64,000 bases of DNA from Amphiura filiformis. Taxonomy: Eukaryota; Echinodermata; Ophiuroidea; Amphilepidida; Amphiuridae. The stretch lies in NCBI RefSeq assembly GCF_039555335.1, contig NC_092646.1, positions 23,166,893 through 23,230,892 on the forward strand. The letters run 5' to 3'. Position 1 is the stretch's first letter, and each line of letters opens with the position of its first letter. The notes beneath the pieces are model-generated. The model saw only the letters and a program-made list of their open reading frames with translations, ran no database searches and had not been told where the DNA came from. Of this stretch, positions 38,301 through 50,300 are shown in pieces. The translations under genes and the position numbers were made by a program.

Positions 38301-41300
38301 AAGGTAAAACTACTGAAAAGCATGTTTAGTAAAGTTATGTGGTATCAGTATTACTCATACCACCGTTTATGTCCTAATCCATGCATAATCTCCTACGTTT
38401 AAGCTCACTTTGGACCCGTCCGTCACCAGTACATTTTACTCTGACCCGATCCCTGCAACAAATTTAGTGACTCCCCAGAAGAGAATGAATGGCATGTATA
38501 CTGTTGCTAAATGTTTGATTTTAATATGTTATTGTTATGCAATGTTTAAACCTTTTTTTGTGATTAGGGTGAACTTACCCCACCATATGGGCGAACCTGC
38601 CCCAATATGGGGCAAGTTCGCCACTTTGCAAAACTTTTTTGTTTGCTCTATCCTGTTGCTACTGTAAGGCCTATAGTTCTGGGATTGTGGCCGTATATAG
38701 CTAAGAGTATATAGCTAAGACATAGGGCTTTCACATGAGCTAATCAGGTCATCCCTAACCTTAAAATTGACATCGCTAGGCTGGTCAGAAAAATATAGGG
38801 TGAACACTCCCGCTCTCCCCTACCACAATAGGGGTATACTCTAAATTGGTATGATTACAAGCTACAGCTACCTACTTATACCTTGTTTGATTGGCGTAAC
38901 CCGACCGACCCTAACAATAGGCCTGACCCTTAGACTTTTTTATATTTTTTTTTGCAAAAAAATTACTTTTAAACCTAAAGTTTAAAAAAAGAAAGGAAAA
39001 AAGGCAAATTACAGCATAAAATGTGTGTAAAAAATGCCGAATCGACTGACTCTAATTTTTTTTTTTTTATGTTAAATCAATCAAACAATTTCTTTAGGCC
39101 TACGCCAATCAAACAATTTCTTTAGACCTTATAAAGACTGCACAAAAAGTAACACAGCTGTTATAAAAACGCCTATAGCTTAAGAACTACTCCCTATTCC
39201 AGAAAAATACAGAACTAATATTTTGGGATTAAAAAAATATTATCCTGTTTTGCCAAATGAAAGGGCCAAAAACATGTGTTTTTCGTATGCTGTTACTATC
39301 AAGCCCAAAGACCTGTACCAAGACTAATTTCAGTTTATGCAGTCTATTTTTTGGAAAAGACATTGTTCATTCTGATAACCGATAATTTAATTAAAGAAAC
39401 ACAAAAAAGTGACAATTATAGCAGAATTTCGGCATATACTCAAGATTTTGAATGCTTAGACTTGTTCCAAGTCTTTGATTTTTGTGACTAGATTGTCAGA
39501 AAATATGCCGAAAATGCAGCTTTTTGGCTCTTTTTTCAAGAAATTAGTAAAATGGTTATTTTTTTCTTTTATTGCCAGTTAGGACTAACTGAAGGATTAG
39601 GATAGAGCTATGTTTCATTTGGCAGAACTGATAATTAGAGGTTAATAACTGCGCCGGTTATTTGGAGGGCATTGTGAAAAATCTAAACATTTTGCCTTTG
39701 GAACCGAGGATATTCCGAGGTCCAAAGCAAAATGTTTAGATTTTTCACAATGCCCGACTATATTACCGACGCAAAAGTTATTAACCTCATTCATAACCGT
39801 CACTTTAATCTCTTCACCTTACAAAATAACACAAAATTTTGCTCAAAAGTTTATAAAAATAGATGATTTTTACATCTTCCCTTGCCAAAAATCGATCAGG
39901 CTAAAACAGAACGGTCGACGCACAATACCGCGCACGCAGAAGTCAATTGTGTGCGACATTGGAACAATTACGCATTTTGCGGTCAATTGTGAGATATTAA
40001 TGACCTCGATTTGCGTTCGCGTTTTCGCAAATAATGAAATATGATTGGATCACACGCATCGCGTTTATTAATGAGGTTATGAATTAGAGGTTAATAACTG
40101 CGCATCGGTTATTTGGAGGGCATTGTGAAAAATCTAAACATTTTGCCTTTGGAACCGAGGAATATCCCGAGGGCAGCCCCGAGGGATATTCCGAGGTCCA
40201 AAGCAAAATGTTTAGATTTTTCACAATGCGCTATATATAACCGATGCAAAGTTATTAACCTCATTCATAACCGTCACTTTGATCTTTTAACTTTACAAAA
40301 TAACACAAAATTTTCCTCAAAAGTTTGTAAAAATAAACAATTTTTACATCTTCCCTCTCCCAAAATCGATCAGGCTAAAACAAAACGACCAATAACAAAA
40401 GTGCGTATCAGAATCTGTGCAAATATGGTAGCGCCGCAATCCAAATCAGCAGCCAGCGCGCACAAGAGTTCGTTGGACGCTATGTCACGGCGCACGAGAA
40501 GTCAATTGTGTGCGACATTGGAACAATTACGCATTTTGCGGTCAATTGTGAGATATTAATGACCTCGATTTGCGTTCGCGTTTTCACAAATAATAAAATA
40601 TGATTGGATCGCACGCATCGCGTTTATTCATGAGGTTATGAATATTTTTTAATCCCAAAAAATTAGTGCTGTATTTTTCTGGAATAGGGAGTAATCTGTT
40701 TTCACAAGGATATATAAAGGATGATTTATTTACGCACATTTTGATACCCCATTCGTCCAATACCAACATCAATCACATCAGTGTTTTTAAAGAAAAATAT
40801 CTGAATTTAAAAGTTGCAGCTACAGGGTGTATCAAAATGATTGGTACCGAAGACTTCTCATTTTTTGCCGATTTTTTAAACTATTTTTTGTGCCAGTTTG
40901 GGGTTAATTGTTTAAATATTTGTAATTATAGTAGTTTTATCTTCTCTAAGTATTTTAGATCATAAAGATAGCACATTCTATTCAGAAGTTACATGATTCT
41001 AAAGGAAAGTAGGTGTTTTTACACTTTTCATCGTAACGCTGGATCAGTAGCGCACCATTTTCAAAGCTCTATTTTACTGCAAATACCTTGTGAGGATGAT
41101 ATGTTGAAAATCATGGAAATATTTAATATTTCCCTTGCCTATATTTCTTCATTCATAATATAAATAAATGTTATAATCAATATTTATTGCTTGAGAGTAA
41201 TATTATTGACTTGAATAATTTAGGTGGGGTGAAAGAAGTTTGTGTATCAACACCATCCAGGGCGGTAATTTAAATTGTATTATTGAGATTACTAAGTAGA

Positions 41301-44300
41301 TGGTGTGGCAGAATGGCTATAGACTGTAGACAGTATAGGTTAGTTTAGACCTGGTAAAAGTTTTTGGTATGGCTCCACAGTATTCCACACTTCAGTGTGC
41401 ATTCATAGTTAAGAATCACTGGTCGACACGAAGCTATGGAGAAGTGCAGAGAAGATTTAGGAGACAGTTTCTAAGAGCAAGGCGTATCCCATGCAAACAT
41501 GCTATAACTTGCAATGCTTAAAAATTTGATATGGGCAGTTACAGAATGGACCGATCCCAGGTGTTAAGTTCCTTCAAGATAGGGCTTCACCTCACACTGC
41601 CAGAGTCGTAGGTACATCAGGAACTATCTTTCTAAAAGCATGTGTAAAGCAATTTTATGTTATGTATAGGCCTACTGATGTGAGATGTTGAAGAGCATGT
41701 ATGCAATAAATGATTCAAGCAGTGAACCTATATTCATCTTGTGTTGTGCAAGTCAAACCATGATTACGTCGATCTTCGTTTAAATGACAATAGCTCCCAG
41801 ATGTATCAACCTATCAACTTCAGATTAATAGATCAATAAGTTAACATATGCCCCTTTCTATTTATAGTACAAAAACTATATTAATTAGCAATTTCATATT
41901 TTTGATATATTTTTGAAAATGTCACATAGCCCGGTACCAATCATTTTGATACACCCTGTATTTGTAATAATTTGAAGTCTGTGCGAAGATAATGGAGCGT
42001 TTTTTGTTTATGTGCCACAATGCTTGCGTAATAACCATTGATCGCTGTAAACTGCAACTTTTAAATTCGGGTATTTTTGCACTACTGTGTTGTATTGAAC
42101 AACGTTTGACAAATGAGCCGGGCAAATGAGGTCTTTCTATGTCAAGATATTGTGAAAAGGTCTGAAGCTATAGGTGTATTTATAACAGCTGCATTACTTT
42201 TTGTGCAGTCTTTAGATAAAAGGCGGTGATTGCATGTCACCATACCATGCATGCTGGTCGTTACCTCGCCGTTCGATTTCAGATCAAATAATAATGGCAG
42301 AAGTTTTCTGTTAAACATTTTTGTCAAATGCCAAAAGTTTGTCTCTTAAAAACAATTTGTAAAATAGCTATATTTTATGGTTATTTTTCAAGTGAAATAA
42401 ACTTTTAGTCCAGTATATAAAATTGTTCTCTCCTTTAGAGTTAAGTTGTATATGACTTAACATTTTCTTGCTTAAAATTGATGCCTAACATGTTGAGACA
42501 TCAAAAATGAAAGGTGCCCAGCAGGCACCCTTGAGCAAGGTCAAAGGTTACACAGGGGTCAAAACTCAAAATTACTGTTTGGTTAAAAGCAATATTCCCC
42601 ATGTCCAAGGATAAAAAAAAATATAGTTTGACCACCTAAGCAGGGGCTATTTTAACGTGCCTCACTGTCACGTACGTGACGAGATAAAATATTCGTACAG
42701 TGACAATTAACAATCCGTGTGGATATGCTTTAATAGTAGACAATGGTAGAGCCTTTCGTACGGTCACATTCAGGTAAAAATGTCATTTTTTTAATTTTTG
42801 AAACGCACTCTACTTTATCAACACTTTTATCTCATTGCACGAACATGACAGTGAGGCACGTTAAAATAGCCCCTGCACCTAAGACCAATCAGTCTGGAGT
42901 TATCAGGTGGTGGCCGCATTGCATTCTCTAAATTCAGTAAATTTTCATCGTCAACCGTGTAATTGAATGAAATTATTTTGAAATGTTAAAACGCTTGAAA
43001 TATCACAAACAAATGGGCCTATGTTAATAAGTAATATAAATACAAGCTAAAACCGTTGGGGTTCGATAATGAACCCCACAAAACTAACCGAGTATATTGA
43101 AAATGCCATACGGCCGGGCGGTTTCTCAAGTTGCCGGCTCGATCATGTCATCCACCACCTGGGAGTTATTAGTGAAAAGGTCATATGTTGCAATTTGGGC
43201 TCAACATGTGTCCTAATCACTGAAAATTGATTCGATATTGCCATAATGGTCTAAAAAAATTTTTGTTATAATAATTCAGAAAAAGAAAAGTTTGCCATAT
43301 AATGCGACATTTCGTTGCATAGGTGACACGGAAATATAAAGTCAACATCAATTGGACTCAACAGGCAGGAACTGTTTGCAGGGGTGTCAAAGCTTGTGAA
43401 ATACTAGTATCCAGAAAATCAGTGGTTTGGCTATTTTGAGAAATTGGCAAAGTGCCAAAAACACTTCCCTGTAGTATATGTACATGTAATTCATTTGGAT
43501 TTTGAGATGACAAACAAATTGTAGAAATCAAAACTGCTATTTATTTGGAGGGGGGGGGCCTTAAGCAAGCAAGGTTTACTCAACAATACACGGTGCATCA
43601 TTTTCAAGTAATTCTGTGCATGACACCGGAGCCGATACAGCCACCTTAAAGCAAAACATTTTAGGCATACCCAAATTAACTAACCCACAAGCAAGTTCTA
43701 CCCGACTACTCATTAAATATTATATCATGATTACAATGACTTTAGCCGTGTGATAGTTTTTATTATATCACTCATACATAAATTCTAGACAGTTCATTGG
43801 TTGATTACCATTTGCCATTTTTACTATCACCCTCTCCGTGTGATAGTCTTTACCATCATGTGCTCTGGCGTAGTGCGCCTCGCCAAGCCGTGCTCTTGGA
43901 CTCGCTGATTTAGTTATGGGGTGGACCCCAAAATGTAAAATATATCACGGCAAAACATGGTGTTATGTTGATGAAAAAATGTATTTCCTACCTTAAATAG
44001 TATTTTAGTAATAGAATTTATGCATGAGTGATATAAAACAAATATTAACTGTCTTAAATTTGTGTAATGGTCGAAATATAATCACTCGGTGAAAGATGTA
44101 TTGTTTCATCAAGTGATTTTATTTCGACCATCACACTCATATAGACAGTTTATATTTGTATACTATCACATGCCATGAAAAGAAACCATGTGATCCCGGG
44201 CATGTGATATCATGATATAAAACAAATATTACATGCCAATATTCGTGTAATAGTAAAATATATCATTTGGTCAAATTTTGACTTTTCTATTTCACTCGGC

Positions 44301-47300
44301 GTACGCCTCGTGAAATAGAAAAGTCAAAATTTGACCTCATGATATATTTTGTACTATCACACTCATAGGCATGTAATATTTGTATACTGACAGACCCTAT
44401 ATCTTATTATCTGCAGAATAAACAACACAAGCTTCTGACCAGACTGACCAGCATCACATGTTCAGTATTTTGTAAATACTACACAGGATTTTTTTTAATT
44501 GAATGTGTTTCCTTGTTTTGGGCTACAAAAAAGATAATGGTAAAAAGACATGAAGCACAGTTAATTTTTTTGAAATTACTTTTGGTTTTAAAGCAAATAA
44601 TACCCAAATTGTTATCAAACTTGATTACAGGTCAATCTAATCCTGGAACTAAAACTTAGCAACTCACTACCGTTGCATTCGAAGCATGACATCAATTTAG
44701 TTCCAGTATTAGATTTAATTTACAAAATAATATTGATTACAGGTGCCACAAGCTACCTATAATATCACAACTTCAACAAAAGTTTATCAAGATGGGTATC
44801 GAAAAACTCCTGTAAACATGTCATGTCACAAGAAAAAAATCTTATTTTGGCCAAAAAAAACCATGTTTGTTTCCTGTAGCAGGTCATAAAAGTCAAATGC
44901 AAAATGCATTTTTTTTATTTTTATTTTTAAATCCATGCCTTCAAATGAAAAAAAACACACCTTTTTTTGCTACAAATTGGAATGGGAATTTACTGTGGGT
45001 CTCTCCGACACACAAAAATATCATATTTTTCATATTCAAGAATATTTATGATCCCTTTTTCAACCTGTAGATATTAAAAAAGGTTTAAAAAAATTTGTGA
45101 TATTTTCTCCAGTATTTTTGTTCACTACGCTTGTTTGTTGTGTGACGTGTAAATGTTTACTCCAGTAGTGTTTTATATTATTTTTTGTGATTTTTTTCTT
45201 TGTAAGTGAAAAAAATTTCTAATGCGCAAAATAAAACCTAATGCGTGCGCTACAGGAAACAAACTTTTTTTTGGCTAGAAACATTTAAAACAAGACATAA
45301 ATAAACATCAGAAGTACCAAAATTCCACTTAAACTGTCCATCTTTAATTCAATGGGGTTTTGAGATGACCTTTTTTTCTTCAAAAATGCTTTCATTGGAG
45401 GAACTAAAACTGTGCGAGTCTATTTGTTCTTATCAGGTAGTGGCTTACAGTTCCTTTCAAATTTTGTTCTCTGGTGGTTGCTTTAGTTACAATCCATGGG
45501 AATCACTCCAACCCTGCGAAGAACAAGATTTTTTTTTAGTTATATGGGAGCAATATGCTATTTTAACATGATTGCCGATCCACAGTCTATTATAATTCAA
45601 AATCATGCACTGTGATTTGAACAAACTCATCTCGGTAGGGATATTGCATCTAAAATGTAACACATTCCATGCATACAGGCAAATTAAAAAAAAAGTAAAT
45701 TCAAGCTTGGACGTGGTGCCATAATAAGAAATCTAACAGGAATCTAATGCAATTGAATATATAATTGGATTTGGAGTGTTATTAAAATCACACAATTTTG
45801 TAGCTGCACACGGTTTCTCTTGTATACACATTGTGTATCGATTGGTATAGCACAAAATTCAAATTCAAAGTCGATGGCAGTGCTGCAGTTTCAAGCCAAG
45901 TAATGGTCAAAATTAATTTGGGGTGTTTGGTAAAAGTTGGAGGGGGTGGGTGGCAAAGCTGCACTTTGTGTTTAAAACCATTTCATTGTATTCCTCTAGT
46001 CAAACGGATTCAGAAAATGTATAGTTTGACCTATCTAGGACGTCCCGTTCTTGAGTTCTAACCAAAAAGGTCAAAGGTTACGTTTTTGGGGGTTACAAAC
46101 ATCCAAGTGCTCCGATTTTGACAAAAGAGGTGTCAAATTGTTCGATTTGATAAAACGGTTCAAATAAGGGTAGGATTGCACCATGTAGGACGTTAGGTAA
46201 CGTAACAAAATAAGTCAAGTACCATTGAGGCCAACTGACCTTTACCTATTTTTGGTGTTTTTCGACAAAAAATGTGAGGAAAATCCGTATTAACAGAAAA
46301 TTTGTAGGAAAAAACATTAATTAACGGAAATCCGGCATCCCTGATTGGAATGGTTTTTAACACAATTTGAGCAAGTTTGAAATTTGACCCTGTGTAAAAG
46401 TTTGATGACCTTTTCTCGCCAAAAGCAACTCCAGGTCAATTGCTATGATGCGTTTTTATGTAGTCCATGATGTCAACTATCTATGGTAAAAGTGCAGCTT
46501 TGCCCTCCCCCAGCTCACACACTAATCAGCAAAAAAAGCGAAAAACACCAAATTTAATTTCCCAGTTTAAAAGGGCATTTCATGAATGATCCACAGCATC
46601 ATCCCCCACTACTCAAAAAAAGTTGAGATTTTTATATCACTGGAAACATATGTTTATGAAAAAACAATTTCTTGTATAATATAGATCTATTAATTCGTTA
46701 GCAAAGATATTGTGGAATTTAAATTTTTTTTTCTGGTATACCAGAACAAAATTACAACACATTGTCTATGGAGCAGTGTAATACACATAATCATACAGAA
46801 CTCGCAAATGCAAAATCGGAATGAACTGAAAATTACTCCTTTAAGCCATTAAACCAAAAAACAAAATGTATTCGCCTATTGCACTGTTCCGCCATATGCG
46901 AGGAGAGCCTCAAACTGGCAATAGACATGAAAGGAAGTATTTCTTAACTTTACGCATAATGTTATATGACTGGTTCAATTCCATTCATGCATTCTGCCAG
47001 ATCGAGGCTTTCCTCGCATATGGCGGCACCTTGCAATGGGTGAATATGTGTTCATCCTAGTGCTAATATTTTGATGGTACACATAGGAACCCAGTAAGGG
47101 TCCATTCACAAACACTTGTAAGGGGGGCCTGATGCAAAAAAAGGGGGGGGCTTTAAAGTTTTGACCCTCATTAAGGGGGGTGGGAGCTGAAAAAAATGAG
47201 TTTATATGCTTTTCTATGGAGTTGACCCATAATTTTCATGTCAAAAAGGGATTATCCTTTACACGCAAATAATGTGTCCGAGGCAGTAAAAACGTAAATA

Positions 47301-50300
47301 ATGGGTGAGGCGCAACCAAACCCATTATTTCAACGTTTTACTGCCGAGGACACATTATTTCTATTCTATTACCACAAAATAGTGTGATTTAAAGAGTAAA
47401 TATCACCTCAATGTGGAGCGCCTACGCGTAGCAAAAGCGTAAGTGATAAAGTTCGTTGCCCTGGCCTGACAAATCATAGTGCACGATTTTGAATAATGGG
47501 TCATGGGGGTAATAGAATTGCATTTATAATGTTATATCATGTTAACTAGTATTACTATTACTATACCAATGTACCTAAAACTAGCCATGTCCTTATTCAT
47601 TTGCTTCTAATTCTTACCTTTGAGGCTGAATGCCTGTTGGCATCAGATTTGACAAATTCATCATGATATGCATAGTTCCAGCAGTCACTGATAGTATCAA
47701 CTGCATTGCTGCAAGAATAGATCAAAGCAAAATCATATAAACATCAGCAGATTTACAGATCAAATTGAGATCATCAAAATTATACAACTTAAATGTTAGG
47801 TTGTCAGATTTTTGGGCTAAAATTTCACTGGGATTATGAAACAAATATGAACTCTCTTCTGATGCCAAAATCTCCACTTTGATAAAAAAAAAAGTAAGGG
47901 AGGGGGTGACGCTGTCGATCGTCGATCAGGACATCCATCTTTAAATTCCTATTCACAATCTGACATAAATTTGCCCTGTGGCACTTGGGACAAATATCGC
48001 TTCATCATGTACTATATACAATACATGCACTAAATTATATACTAATCATAGTACCGTAACTAATAATTTTCGCCATGGCACTGTTCCAAATTCCACTTAA
48101 GGATACGATACATAATTTACCGACAAGTGACTCATTTCGGAATGCGATCATGAATTTTGAAGAAAAAAAAGTTTCCACAGGCTTTGTTAGGACTCGAACC
48201 AGCGATTCTAAATTTCCTTCGATTACGCTGTCTAGCGCTTTACCGCCGCCACCGTGGCAGTTGAGCGGATGAGTGTAATGATAAAAGATAAATCTCATAA
48301 TGCCATCTTTAGCCTTTTATTTACTAAAAAAGGATGCGTTTTGTAAAGATAGATTAGCCGTCTTATGCTTTTAAATAGCACGAACGTTTGGGAAAGGTTT
48401 CAAACAAATAATAAAGACACTGATGTGATGATGAAATTGCGTAAGTCGGGAATTATCTGCGTCGCAATGTTTTGTTTTGGTTTTAGGAATTTGACCTTAA
48501 AATTTACGACTTCATGACATTATCATTTGAAATCAACAAAAGATATTTCAACACTATATGTCCTCATTCTTTCTCTAGAATGTTTTGTACATGTATGTGA
48601 AATAGCTTCAACAATGGTTCGCTGCATAATGGTAAAAATAGCTTTGACCTATAAAAAAAAAGGGCAAGAGGTACCATTACGGATTCAGGCTAAATTTAAA
48701 ATTGATATAAAATGTTTGTTTTTTGATCGATTACAAAAATTTTTTGTCGTATAAAGAAATTGTATCTGGCGTGAATTACATAACAGTTTTTATTCCTAGG
48801 GCTCTTTGACTTCTTCAAATAATTTTTTTAATGATAGAGTGAATCCCCTGGCCCTCTATAATTACGCACAAAAGATCGAGTCCCCTTAAGACAAACAACG
48901 ACAACATTTACTACATAGTAATCCTAATCAATTACTTTATTTTAAATACATTTTGCCATGGCCCTGTCCACTTGGGACAAATTTCATGGTTCATGCAGAA
49001 TGTACTATTCTTTTAATTATAGTATTCATGTCAATACATTCTGTCCTGTGGCACTGTTCTACTTGGGACAAACATTGGTTCATTGTACTATTTTTCCTAA
49101 TCAATATATAATAGCTAATACAATAACCCTATGACACTGTTTCAGTTGGAACAAATATTTAAGCTCACTATGTATTTTGTCTTCATCAAAATATTCTAGT
49201 TAATAATACATTTTGTCCTCTGGCACTATTCCACTTGGGACAAACACTGCTTCAACATGTACTGTTATTACATTTTGTCCTGTGGCACTGTTCCACTTGG
49301 GACAACCATGGAGCCCAACATGCACTAATCAAAGTAATCTAGTTAATAATACATTTTGTCCTGTGGCACTATTCCACTTGGGACAAACACTGCATGGTTC
49401 AACATGTACTGTTATTACATTTTGTCCTGTGGCACTGTTCCACTTGGGACAACCATGGAGCCCAACATGCACTAATCAAAGTAATCTAGTTAATAATACA
49501 TTTTGTCCTGTGGCACTATTCCACTTGGGACAAACACTGCATGGTTCAACATGTACTGTTATTACATTTTGTCCTGTGGCACTTCCACTTGGGACAACCA
49601 TGGGGTTCAACATGCACTAATCAAAGTAATCTAGTTAATAATACATTTTGTCATGTGGCACTATTCCACTTGGAACAAACACTGCATGGTTCAACATGCA
49701 TATACTGTTATCACATTTTGTCCTGTGGCACTGTTCCACTTAGGACAACCATGGGGTTCAACATGCACTAATCAAAGTAAACTAGTTAATGTAACATTTT
49801 GTCCTGTGGCACTTTTCCACTTGGGACAAACACTGGTGCAAAATATACTATTATTACATTTTGTCCTGTGGCACTGTTCCACTTGGGACAACCATAGGGC
49901 TCAACATGCACTAATCAAAGTAATCTAGTTAATAATACATTTTGTCCTGTGGCACTATTCCACTTGTGACAAACACTGGTTCAACATGTACTGTTATTAC
50001 ATTTTGTCCTGTGGCACTGTTCCACATGGGACAACCATGGAGCTCAACATGCACTAATCAAAGTAATCTAGTTAATACATTTTGTCCTGTGGCACTATTC
50101 CACTTGGGACAAACACTGGTTCAACATGTACTGTTATTACATTTTATCCTATGGCACTGTTCCACATGGGACAAACACTGCACGGTTCAACATGTACTGT
50201 TATTACATTTTGTCCTGTGGCACTATTCCACTTGGGACAAACACTTGTTCAACATGTACTGTTATTACATTTTGTCCTGTGGCACTATTCCACTTGGGAC

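Larger units (their letters stand above)
39133..42216. mobile_element. Composite of nested inverted repeats, about 3.1 kb
   Basis: The outer arm ACTGCACAAAAAGTAACACA then GCTGTTATAAA at about 39,138 is mirrored at about 42,165-42,212. The next inner arm (CTATTCCAGAAAAATACAGA at about 39,193) is mirrored at about 40,665-40,690, whereas the outer one is 1.45 kb further right. This offset is explained by the later insertions at 39,634-40,643 and 40,823-41,958. Confidence 0.6.

Noticed and set aside
40113-40559. 148-codon open frame with basic C-terminus
   Set aside because: It spans a foldback and a CpG-rich repeat; the sister repeat unit at 39,634-40,083 does not keep it open.
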